Source: CAYWVO01 sp964461835
Lineage (GTDB): Bacteria > Zixibacteria > MSB-5A5 > WJJR01 > JAJRUJ01
Direction: 5' to 3'
Length of the DNA: 14,737 nucleotides
NCBI GenBank assembly: GCA_964461835.1
Contig: CAYWVO010000059.1
Coordinates: 1 to 14,737, forward strand
Shown here: piece after piece, positions 1-5,315 of the stretch
Position numbering within the stretch: position 1 is the first letter of the stretch
Layout of the letters: each line of letters starts with the position of its first letter
The notes under the pieces: model-generated
What the model was told of the DNA's origin: nothing
The model's database searches: none
What the model saw: only the letters and a program-made list of their open reading frames with translations
Translations under genes and position numbers: made by a program

Positions 1-112
1 ACCCTTCAAATCAATTTCATCAAACCAGGCCAGAGGTTCTCCGACACGCTGCTAGAAACCCTGATCTCCGGGATCGCTGTCCGCGCTCCCTCAGATCAGG
101 GCCACGCGCCCG

Positions 113-158
113 CAAACTTAGTCCCGCTTCAGCGGGACTAAGTTTGAAGTTGCCACCC
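113..158 (+). repeat. Perfect 15-bp hairpin with module-B-like tail
   Basis: Bases 113-127 pair perfectly with 132-146 (stem starts CAAACTTAGTCCCGC) around a TTCA loop. The stem is followed by GTTGCCACCC at 149-158, the same ten bases that close the B modules at 954-963, 4652-4661 and (reverse) 12221-12230. There is no T tract after it, so a terminator is unlikely. It is best read as a divergent member of the B family. Confidence 0.7.
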
Positions 159-276
159 ATTTCCCTTCGCTGCATTCCCAGTGCCGCGCACAGGGAAAAT
201 GGATCCCGGATCAAGTCCGGGATGACAAACTGGCTGCCCGGTTGACAAAGAGCGGGCTTTCTGCTAAATCCCATCG
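158..276 (+). repeat. 119-bp direct repeat, copy 1
   Basis: This block and 385-503 have the same length and are largely identical by eye. Each contains a TTCGCTGCAT segment, a GTGC/GCAC hairpin, the palindrome ATCCCGGA-TCAAG-TCCGGGAT (203-223 here) and a closing TTTCTGCTAAATCCCATCG. Differences cluster in the first hairpin, which here has an A·A mismatch (TCCCaGTGC/GCACaGGGA). No ORF with coding character runs through it. It is probably a dispersed intergenic element duplicated locally. Confidence 0.85.
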
Positions 277-279
277 GCG

Positions 280-298
280 GGCAGGTTAAAGACCTGCC
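280..298 (+). repeat. Family C hairpin (GGCAGGT type)
   Basis: GGCAGGT (280-286) pairs with ACCTGCC (292-298) around TAAAG. With its flanks it is the exact reverse complement of the element at 11520-11538 over about 26 bases, so the same element sits in opposite orientations roughly 11 kb apart. A T tract does not follow. Confidence 0.75.
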
Positions 299-319
299 GC
301 GCAAGGGATTGCCATTCAA

Positions 320-369
320 GGTGGCACGGGCATCTTGCCCGTGAACATGGCCGAGACGGCCATGCCACC
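320..369. repeat. 50-nt three-way-junction palindrome
   Basis: The outer stem GGTGG (320-324) pairs with CCACC (365-369). Inside lie two hairpins: CACGGGCA/TGCCCGTG (325-332 with 336-343) and CATGGCC/GGCCATG (346-352 with 358-364), separated by AA. Forty of 50 bases are paired with no mismatch. The length equals the 50-bp B modules, and the end reads TGCCACC as in their tails, so it may be a folded variant of that family. Confidence 0.75.
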
Positions 370-384
370 AGCCATCATCAACCC

Positions 385-503
385 CATTGCCCTTCGCTGC
401 ATCCCCCGTGCTACGCACGGGGAAAATGGATCCCGGATCAAGTCCGGGATGACAAAGTGGATGCCGGGTTCACAAAGAGGGGGCTTTCTGCTAAATCCCA
501 TCG
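385..503 (+). repeat. 119-bp direct repeat, copy 2
   Basis: Second copy of the block at 158-276, offset by 227 bp. Here the first hairpin is a full eight pairs (CCCCGTGC-TAC-GCACGGGG), where copy 1 has a mismatch. The palindrome ATCCCGGA-TCAAG-TCCGGGAT (430-450) is identical in both. The remainder to the tRNA (504-634) holds only a degenerate GGGC/GCCC palindrome near 507-527 and no gene. Confidence 0.85.
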
Positions 504-634
504 AACGGGCAGACAAGACCCGCCCCTACTCCAAACCCCAGCCGTTTCGCCGCCAAGGCTCCTAGGCAACGAATACCCCTTGACCCGTCTGTTTGCCGCG
601 TATTGATTGCGGGCTTGGCCCGTGTTGGGTCAGT

Positions 635-719
635 GCGAAAGTGGCGAAACCGGCAGACGCGCTGGACTTAGGATCCAGTGGGGAGACCCGTGGGGGTTCG
701 AATCCCCCCTTTCGCACCA
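635..719 (+). tRNA. tRNA-Leu (anticodon TAG)
   Basis: Class II tRNA of 85 nt with CCA encoded. The acceptor stem GCGAAAG (635-641) pairs with CTTTCGC (709-715), followed by discriminator A716 and CCA 717-719. The anticodon stem CTGGA/TCCAG (662-666 with 674-678) encloses CTTAGGA, giving anticodon TAG at 669-671. A long variable arm (679-691, GGG/CCC stem) and a T arm GGGGG-TTCGAAT-CCCCC (692-708) complete it. The long variable arm and the anticodon identify leucine, reading CUA and probably other CUN codons. It stands alone, with no other RNA gene visible nearby. Confidence 0.97.
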
Positions 720-812
720 ATCGTTGGCGATTGGAGTTTCTAACGCGCGGCGGGACGGTTGGTGGTTTTGAGGTATACCTCATGTCATTCCCGTCCGTCG
801 TTTAATGCGGGC

Positions 813-832
813 GGCAGGCGTCCTCGCCTGCC
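813..832. repeat. Family C hairpin (GGCAGGCG type)
   Basis: GGCAGGCG (813-820), loop TCCT, CGCCTGCC (825-832). Against the copy at 4410-4429 the fifth-sixth positions of the stem change from GA to GG and the partner strand from TC to CC, so the pairing is kept. A GTCATTCCCG fragment resembling family D lies just upstream at 784-793. Confidence 0.7.
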
Positions 833-855
833 CCATTCGTGGAGTAGAGAGATTT

Positions 856-963
856 GTAGGTCGAAACCCCTGAGGCCGCCGAAAGCGGACGTGGTTTCGA
901 CAACAACCAATTTCAACCCCAAACCAAGCTCCGCTGACGCAGAGGAGTTTGGGGTTGCCACCC
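856..963 (+). repeat. Composite repeat, copy 1: module A then module B
   Basis: Module A (856-901) starts GTAGGTCGAAACCCC and ends GTGGTTTCGAC. GTCGAAACC and GGTTTCGAC form a nine-pair outer stem around an inner CCGC-CGAAA-GCGG hairpin. After 12 bp comes module B (914-963), with outer stem CAACCCCAAA/TTTGGGGTTG and tail GTTGCCACCC. Other copies are at 4612-4718 (B inverted relative to A) and 12221-12329 (reverse strand). The stretch between tRNA-Leu and tig (720-1102) holds this element, a family C hairpin and no convincing gene. A peptide can be read through it, but the frame is not kept in the other copies. Confidence 0.85.
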
Positions 964-1030
964 GCAAGGGATACGTGATGTTGGTATTTGCCAAGCAGGA
1001 ATCGGTAAAAGCCGTATGCAATGGGTATGA

Positions 1031-1059
1031 TTACAAGCGATTAATACAACGGTGATAAT
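1031..1059 (+). promoter_or_regulatory. Weak candidate promoter for tig
   Basis: TTACAA (1031-1036), 17 bp, GATAAT (1054-1059), ending 43 bp before the tig start codon. Spacing is right and the -10 box is good, but the -35 box matches the sigma-70 consensus at only three of six positions. In this phylum the consensus may differ, so this is only a suggestion. Confidence 0.22.
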
Positions 1060-1102
1060 GGGCGGCGTAGAAGGTTGACTGGTCGCAGCAAGGAATGAAT
1101 TG

Positions 1103-2386
1103 ATGCAAACACAGGTGAACATCGAAGAAAAAGAAAGCTGGGTCCGTAAACTCGATATCGAAGTACCCGCTGAGGATGTGGACAACGTTTTTGCGGAAGT
1201 TTCACAGAAGTACCGCGCCAATGTCGAGATCCCCGGATTTCGCAAAGGCAAAGCGCCGCTGGAAATGGTGCGCGCGCGATTCGGCCAGGCGATTAAGCAG
1301 GACGCGCTCGAACAACTGTTGCCCAGCGCGTACGATCAGGCAGTGAAGGAACACAACCTGGTACCGATCGGCGATCCGTCGATCTCCGATGTCGTATTCG
1401 AAAAGAGTAAGCCACTGTCGTTTACGGTGGAGATCACCGTACGCCCCGAAGTAGAGGTCAATAATTACCAGGGCCTGAAACTCACGAAGAAAACCTTCGA
1501 AATCACCGATGAAGATGTCAATGGCGCGATTGAGCATTTCCGCGAAGTGCGGGCGGATTTGGTGGACGTGACCCGCCCGCTGGAAGAGGGCGATATCGCG
1601 ATTTGTGATTTGCAGGTGATTCGGGAAAAGCTCAACCGGATCAAGGAGGATAAATTCGAGGGGCAGATCGTCGACTTGACCGATGAGCGTTGCGCACCGG
1701 AATTTATCCGGCAAATGCCGGGGATGCGGATCGGCGAGGGACAAGAGATCGAGGTGACCTACCCGCCGGATCAGCCCAAACCGGAATTTGCCGGCAACAC
1801 GGTGCTCTATCGGGTCTGGGTGAAGGAAATCAAGCAGAAAAACCTGCCGGAAGTGAACGACGAATTTGCCAGAGACATTGGTCCATTCGAGGACTTAGCC
1901 GACATGAAAGCCAAAGTCCGGGCGGATATTGAGCGTAATGTCAACCGGGAATCGATGAAAGAGCTGCAGGAGCAAGCCCGCCAGGCGGTGGTGGAGGCGA
2001 ACAAATTTGAGGTACCGTCCACCATTCTAGACAGCTACCTGGATTCGGTCGAGCGACACTTTGAGGAGTTGGGCAGTGAAAACCTGGACCGCGAGCGAAT
2101 ACGGATGGAATTTAGACCGATGGCGGAGGAACAATTTCGCTGGGATTTCATCATGCACGAAATCGCCGAGAAGGAAAATTTAACGGTTACGAATGAAGAA
2201 GTCCGCTCATTAAAGCAGGTCATCGAGGAAAACCAGGCTAAATCCGATACAGATAAACAAGAAGACCTCGATCCGGAAAGACTCCGAACACGGATGTTGG
2301 AGCAAAAAGTGCTCGATTTGCTCATTGAGAAAGCCGAGGTCGAGGAAGTATCGCGCGTACTCAGTTCGCGCATCGTACAACCCTAG
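1103..2386 (+). CDS. tig: Trigger factor, ribosome-associated chaperone
   Basis: 427 aa, close to the usual 430. Trigger factor docks at the ribosomal exit tunnel and shelters nascent chains. The N-terminal ribosome-binding domain (about 1-110) contains the docking loop IPGFRKGKAP (residues 43-52). A divergent FKBP-type prolyl isomerase domain follows (about 150-240, around the MPGMRIGEGQ stretch), then a long charged helical substrate-binding domain to the end. I chose ATG 1103, with AGGA eight bases upstream; a TTG directly before it (1100) would add one residue. The order tig-clpP-clpX is a classic bacterial cluster, and clpP begins 27 bp after the stop. The PPIase domain looks weakly conserved, which is common in this family. 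Confidence 0.96.
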   Translation: MQTQVNIEEKESWVRKLDIEVPAEDVDNVFAEVSQKYRANVEIPGFRKGKAPLEMVRARFGQAIKQDALEQLLPSAYDQAVKEHNLVPIGDPSISDVVFEKSKPLSFTVEITVRPEVEVNNYQGLKLTKKTFEITDEDVNGAIEHFREVRADLVDVTRPLEEGDIAICDLQVIREKLNRIKEDKFEGQIVDLTDERCAPEFIRQMPGMRIGEGQEIEVTYPPDQPKPEFAGNTVLYRVWVKEIKQKNLPEVNDEFARDIGPFEDLADMKAKVRADIERNVNRESMKELQEQARQAVVEANKFEVPSTILDSYLDSVERHFEELGSENLDRERIRMEFRPMAEEQFRWDFIMHEIAEKENLTVTNEEVRSLKQVIEENQAKSDTDKQEDLDPERLRTRMLEQKVLDLLIEKAEVEEVSRVLSSRIVQP

Positions 2387-2413
2387 TCACCGGATTGGAT
2401 AAGGAGAACCTCC

Positions 2414-3010
2414 ATGCCATTAGTTCCCATCGTGGTGGAACAGACCGGCCGTGCCGAACGCGCGTATGATATCTATTCCCGTCTGCTCAAGGACCGGATC
2501 ATCTTTCTGGGCAGTCCGATTGACGATAACGTCGCCAACTTGATCGTGGCGCAGTTGTTATTCCTTGAAGCTGAGGACCCGGAAAAGGACATATTTTTGT
2601 ATATCAATTCTCCCGGCGGCTCAGTCACCGCGGGAATGGCGATTTACGATACAATGCAGTTCATCAAGGCGAACGTCGCCACTACCTGCGTGGGCATGGC
2701 CGCGTCGATGGGCGCGATCCTGCTGACCGCCGGGCAGAAAGGCAAGCGGGCCGCGCTGGCGAACGCCCGGGTTATGATTCACCAGCCGTGGGGCGGCGTG
2801 CAGGGGCAGGTCTCGGATATCGAAATCCACGCGCGGGAACTGCTGGGGATTAAGAAACGTTTGAACGATATCCTGGTAAAGCACACCGGCCAGCCGCGGG
2901 AACAGATTGAAAAAGACACCGACCGCAATTTCTTCATGTCCGCCGAAGAGTCAAAAGAATACGGGCTGGTGGACGATGTCTACGAAAAGAAGGTTTCGTC
3001 CAAGCAATAA
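2414..3010 (+). CDS. clpP: ClpP protease subunit with Asn in place of the triad Asp
   Basis: 198 aa, the normal length. ClpP forms the barrel-shaped serine protease that degrades proteins fed in by ClpX-type ATPases. The nucleophile is S98 in GMAASMGA, the base H123 in MIHQPWGG. The third triad residue normally lies in a DTxRD motif (S. aureus D172, E. coli precursor D185). Here the motif reads DTDRNFFMSA, so residue 172 is Asn (codon AAT). The rest of the fold is typical, including the substrate-strand motif INSPGGSV (65-72). AAGGAG at 2401-2406 sits seven bases before ATG. It lies between tig and clpX and so should be co-transcribed with tig. A second ClpP may exist elsewhere in the genome; none is visible here. 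Confidence 0.96.
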   Translation: MPLVPIVVEQTGRAERAYDIYSRLLKDRIIFLGSPIDDNVANLIVAQLLFLEAEDPEKDIFLYINSPGGSVTAGMAIYDTMQFIKANVATTCVGMAASMGAILLTAGQKGKRAALANARVMIHQPWGGVQGQVSDIEIHARELLGIKKRLNDILVKHTGQPREQIEKDTDRNFFMSAEESKEYGLVDDVYEKKVSSKQ

Positions 3011-3043
3011 CCGTCGTATATTCAACGGGTTTGAGAGTCGGGG

Positions 3044-3069
3044 AGGCCGGAGTGAATCCGGCCTTTCTT
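3044..3069 (+). terminator. Hairpin between clpP and clpX, possible attenuator
   Basis: AGGCCGG (3044-3050) pairs with CCGGCCT (3058-3064) around AGTGAAT and is followed by TTCTT. The U run is short, so termination would be partial. It could uncouple clpX levels from tig-clpP or act as an mRNA processing barrier. Confidence 0.5.
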
Positions 3070-3100
3070 ATGCACGAGCGTAAAGAGAGGAACGCAATCC

Positions 3101-4381
3101 GTGTCCAAGAAAGAACCGCGTAAACCTATCGATAAAGAGTCTTTTTTCCGCGAACGCTGCTCCTTTTGCGGACGAGAGGCCACCAAAGCGAAAAAGATGT
3201 TTTCCGGCCTGGGCGCGTTGATCTGCGATGACTGCGTGCGCACGTGTTACGAGTTGTTGCAGGCTCCGGAAGCGCCCGACTCGGCGGAAGAACGCACCAA
3301 AGAAAAGTTACCGACCCCGGTGGAGATTACGGCATTTCTGGACCGGCATGTAATCGGGCAGGACCGCGCCAAGCGAACGGTGGCGGTGGCGGTCTATAAC
3401 CATTATAAGCGGGTGTTTTTCCCCGAGTGGCAGGACTCGATCGAGCTGGACAAATCGAACATTCTTCTTTTGGGATCCACCGGCACCGGCAAGACCCTGA
3501 TGGCGCAAACATTGGCCCGGCTGCTGGCGGTGCCGTTTTGTATCGCCGATGCCACCGTCTTGACCGAGGCGGGATATGTCGGGGAGGATGTGGAAAATAT
3601 TCTGGTGCGGCTGTTGCAGGCGGCGGATTATAACCAGAACCGCGCCGAACGCGGGATCGTCTATATCGATGAACTGGATAAAATCTCCCGCAAGGACGCC
3701 AATCCGTCGATTACCCGTGATGTCTCCGGTGAAGGAGTACAGCAGGGTCTGCTGAAGATTCTTGAGGGCACGGTGGCCAATGTCCCGCCGAAAGGTGGAC
3801 GGAAACACCCCGAGCAGTCATTCATCAAGATGAACACACGAAATATCCTGTTTGTCTGCGGCGGGGCGTTTGTTGGCTTGGATACAATTATCAAGCGGCG
3901 AATTGGCAAGAAGCATGTGGGGTTTCACGCCGAACCGTCCATGGTCGGCAGTATGAGTTCCGGCGAGATTTTTTCGCACGTGGAAGCCGAAGACCTGCTC
4001 GAATACGGATTGATTCCGGAACTGATCGGCCGGTTGCCGGTCGCCGCCGCATTGGACGAGTTGGACCGTGAGGCGCTGCTGACGATCCTGACCCAGCCGG
4101 AGAACGCGCTGGTCAAGCAGTATCAGACGATGTTTAAAATGGAGGGTGTCGACCTGGAGTTCACCGACGACGCCCTGCAGGAAATTGTGAAACTGGCGGA
4201 AAAATTCAAGACCGGTGCGCGCTCGTTGCGATCGATCATGGAACGCACCATGCTTGATCTGATGTATGAAATCCCGTCCCAAAAGAACGTGAAGAAGGTC
4301 ACGGTTACCGACGCGGTGATTAAAGGGGACGCCGGACCGGAAATAGTACGAAAGCGTAAGCGGTCCAAGAAATCGGCGTAA
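3101..4381 (+). CDS. clpX: ClpX, AAA+ unfoldase of the ClpXP protease
   Basis: 426 aa, as usual. ClpX recognises substrates, unfolds them with ATP and threads them into ClpP. The N-terminal zinc-binding domain has C20, C23, C42 and C45. Walker A is GSTGTGKT (125-132), pore loop 1 is GYVG (158-161), Walker B is IVYIDE (186-191) and the RKH pore loop lies in GGRKHP (232-237). The ClpP-docking loop, IGF in most species, reads VGF (273-275) in KKHVGFHAE. Sensor 2 is GARSLRS. The C-terminus is a basic tail rich in K and R. The start is GTG 3101 with GAGAGG ten bases upstream; no better start is seen. It lies 90 bp after clpP with a hairpin between. Confidence 0.96.
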   Translation: MSKKEPRKPIDKESFFRERCSFCGREATKAKKMFSGLGALICDDCVRTCYELLQAPEAPDSAEERTKEKLPTPVEITAFLDRHVIGQDRAKRTVAVAVYNHYKRVFFPEWQDSIELDKSNILLLGSTGTGKTLMAQTLARLLAVPFCIADATVLTEAGYVGEDVENILVRLLQAADYNQNRAERGIVYIDELDKISRKDANPSITRDVSGEGVQQGLLKILEGTVANVPPKGGRKHPEQSFIKMNTRNILFVCGGAFVGLDTIIKRRIGKKHVGFHAEPSMVGSMSSGEIFSHVEAEDLLEYGLIPELIGRLPVAAALDELDREALLTILTQPENALVKQYQTMFKMEGVDLEFTDDALQEIVKLAEKFKTGARSLRSIMERTMLDLMYEIPSQKNVKKVTVTDAVIKGDAGPEIVRKRKRSKKSA

Positions 4382-4409
4382 GGCGAGATCGTTCGTGGGT
4401 TCCGTGGGC

Positions 4410-4429
4410 GGCAGACGTCCTCGTCTGCC
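4410..4429. repeat. Family C hairpin (GGCAGACG type)
   Basis: GGCAGACG (4410-4417), loop TCCT, CGTCTGCC (4422-4429), about 30 bp after the clpX stop. It could serve as a 3' barrier for the clpX message but has no U run. It matches the elements at 813-832 and 11376-11394, with compensating changes in the stem. Confidence 0.7.
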
Positions 4430-4477
4430 CCTCTAATAATGAGGATACAGCTGTTATAATAACGAATCTCCGAACAC

Positions 4478-4527
4478 GGGTGGCAGCCTCAAGGCGTCCT
4501 CGCTTGCGGGGTACGGCTTGGTGTGGG
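4478..4527 (-). repeat. Degenerate module B
   Basis: Read on the + strand this starts GGGTGGCAGCCTCAAGGCGT and ends near GGCTTGGTGT, aligning over 50 bp with the reverse-strand B module at 12221-12270 (GGGTGGCAACCTCAAGGCGT). The outer stem is decayed. It lies 84 bp upstream of an intact, oppositely oriented B module at 4612-4661. The spacer 4382-4726 contains these repeats and no gene. Confidence 0.65.
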
Positions 4528-4611
4528 AAACGGTATGATTACCAACTTGTTTCTCAAGGAAATCCTTGTCATTCCCGCTCGGCGATGATTAGAAATGAAA
4601 GTTCGTACTTT

Positions 4612-4718
4612 CAACCCCAAGCCGCATTCGCCACGGGAGAAACGGCGTGAGGTTGCCACCCAGTGAAGACCGTTGTTGAAACCACATCGCCGGTGGCGAC
4701 TCAGGGGTTTCGACTTAC
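4612..4718. repeat. Composite repeat, copy 2: B forward, A reversed
   Basis: Module B (4612-4661) begins CAACCCCAAGCCGCATTCGC and ends GTTGCCACCC. After 13 bp, module A lies in reverse (4675-4718), starting GTTGAAACCAC and ending GGGGTTTCGACTTAC. The inner A hairpin is TCGCC/GGCGA, unlike the other copies but still paired. Relative to copies 1 and 3 the B module is flipped with respect to A. The element ends eight bases before the engB start codon, so the engB leader is largely repeat. Confidence 0.85.
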
Positions 4719-4726
4719 TCAAACTG

Positions 4727-5293
4727 ATGGATGCAGCCTTTGTCACGAGTGTGTTTTCCCTGGCTGATGTGCCACGCGACGGCCGACCACAGATTGCGTT
4801 TGCCGGGCGGTCGAATGTTGGCAAATCCAGTATGTTGAATACATTACTCGGACGCAAGAAACTCGCCAAGGTTTCCTCCACGCCGGGCAAGACCCGGTGC
4901 TTGAATTACTTTTTGCTGGATGACAAGTACTATTTCGTGGATTTGCCCGGCTATGGGTTTGCTAAGGCGTCTCGCAGCCAGCAGGCCGCCTGGTCGCAGC
5001 TGACCGAGTCGTACCTGGAGGATGATCGCTGGCCGGATGCCATGGTGTGTCTCTTTGATGCACGACGCACCCCGAACGACGTCGACCGCGAGTGGTGGGC
5101 GTGGTTGCTGGCTTGGGGGCGACCGTTTTTGCCGGTGTTGACCAAAGCTGATAAACTTTCGGGAAATGGGCGGGCCAAGTCACTGAAGAATTTTCGCGCC
5201 GCCCTGCCGGACGGGCCGGAGCCGGTCTGGTTCTCGGCGGTAACCAGAGCGGGAAAAAAAGATATTCTCAATTGGATTTTCGCCAATAGCTGA
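4727..5293 (+). CDS. engB: Ribosome-biogenesis GTPase EngB (YihA/YsxC)
   Basis: 188 aa from ATG 4727. EngB is a small TrmE-Era-like GTPase needed for large ribosomal subunit assembly. Motifs: G1 GRSNVGKS (27-34), the switch I segment STPGKTR (51-57), G3 DLPGYG (72-77), G4 TKAD (139-142) and G5 around SAVT (170-173). A longer reading from TTG 4673 would add 18 residues, but nearly all of that stretch is encoded by the reversed A module, so I reject it. The N-terminus AAFVTSVFSLADVP fits the family's usual first strand. No strong Shine-Dalgarno site is seen; AGGGG at 4703-4707 is too distant to be ideal. purA follows 22 bp after the stop, so the two are probably co-transcribed. Confidence 0.93.
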   Translation: MDAAFVTSVFSLADVPRDGRPQIAFAGRSNVGKSSMLNTLLGRKKLAKVSSTPGKTRCLNYFLLDDKYYFVDLPGYGFAKASRSQQAAWSQLTESYLEDDRWPDAMVCLFDARRTPNDVDREWWAWLLAWGRPFLPVLTKADKLSGNGRAKSLKNFRAALPDGPEPVWFSAVTRAGKKDILNWIFANS

Positions 5294-5315
5294 TTGGTGG
5301 CGGAGGAGCAGGGTT

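Noticed and set aside
158..503. CRISPR array
   Set aside because: Only two long, internally palindromic copies with no regular short spacers and no cas genes.
20..565. Several frames through the first 560 bases on both strands
   Set aside because: They run across repeats and repeat the same peptides (for example VIPDLIRDPFS) because the D palindromes repeat, not because of coding.
759..1055. 98-aa open frame between tRNA-Leu and tig
   Set aside because: It is built from the A and B repeat modules. A-module lengths differ by one and two bases between copies (46, 44, 47), so the frame is not conserved, and there is no ribosome site.
1024..4542. Shared 11-mer GGTATGATTAC at 1024-1034 and 4532-4542
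   Set aside because: Its distance from the B modules differs (61 and 5 bp), so it does not form part of a common element and may be chance.
4673..4726. Upstream TTG extension of EngB
   Set aside because: The extra 18 residues are encoded almost wholly by the reversed A module and do not belong to the family; ATG 4727 fits the usual N-terminus.
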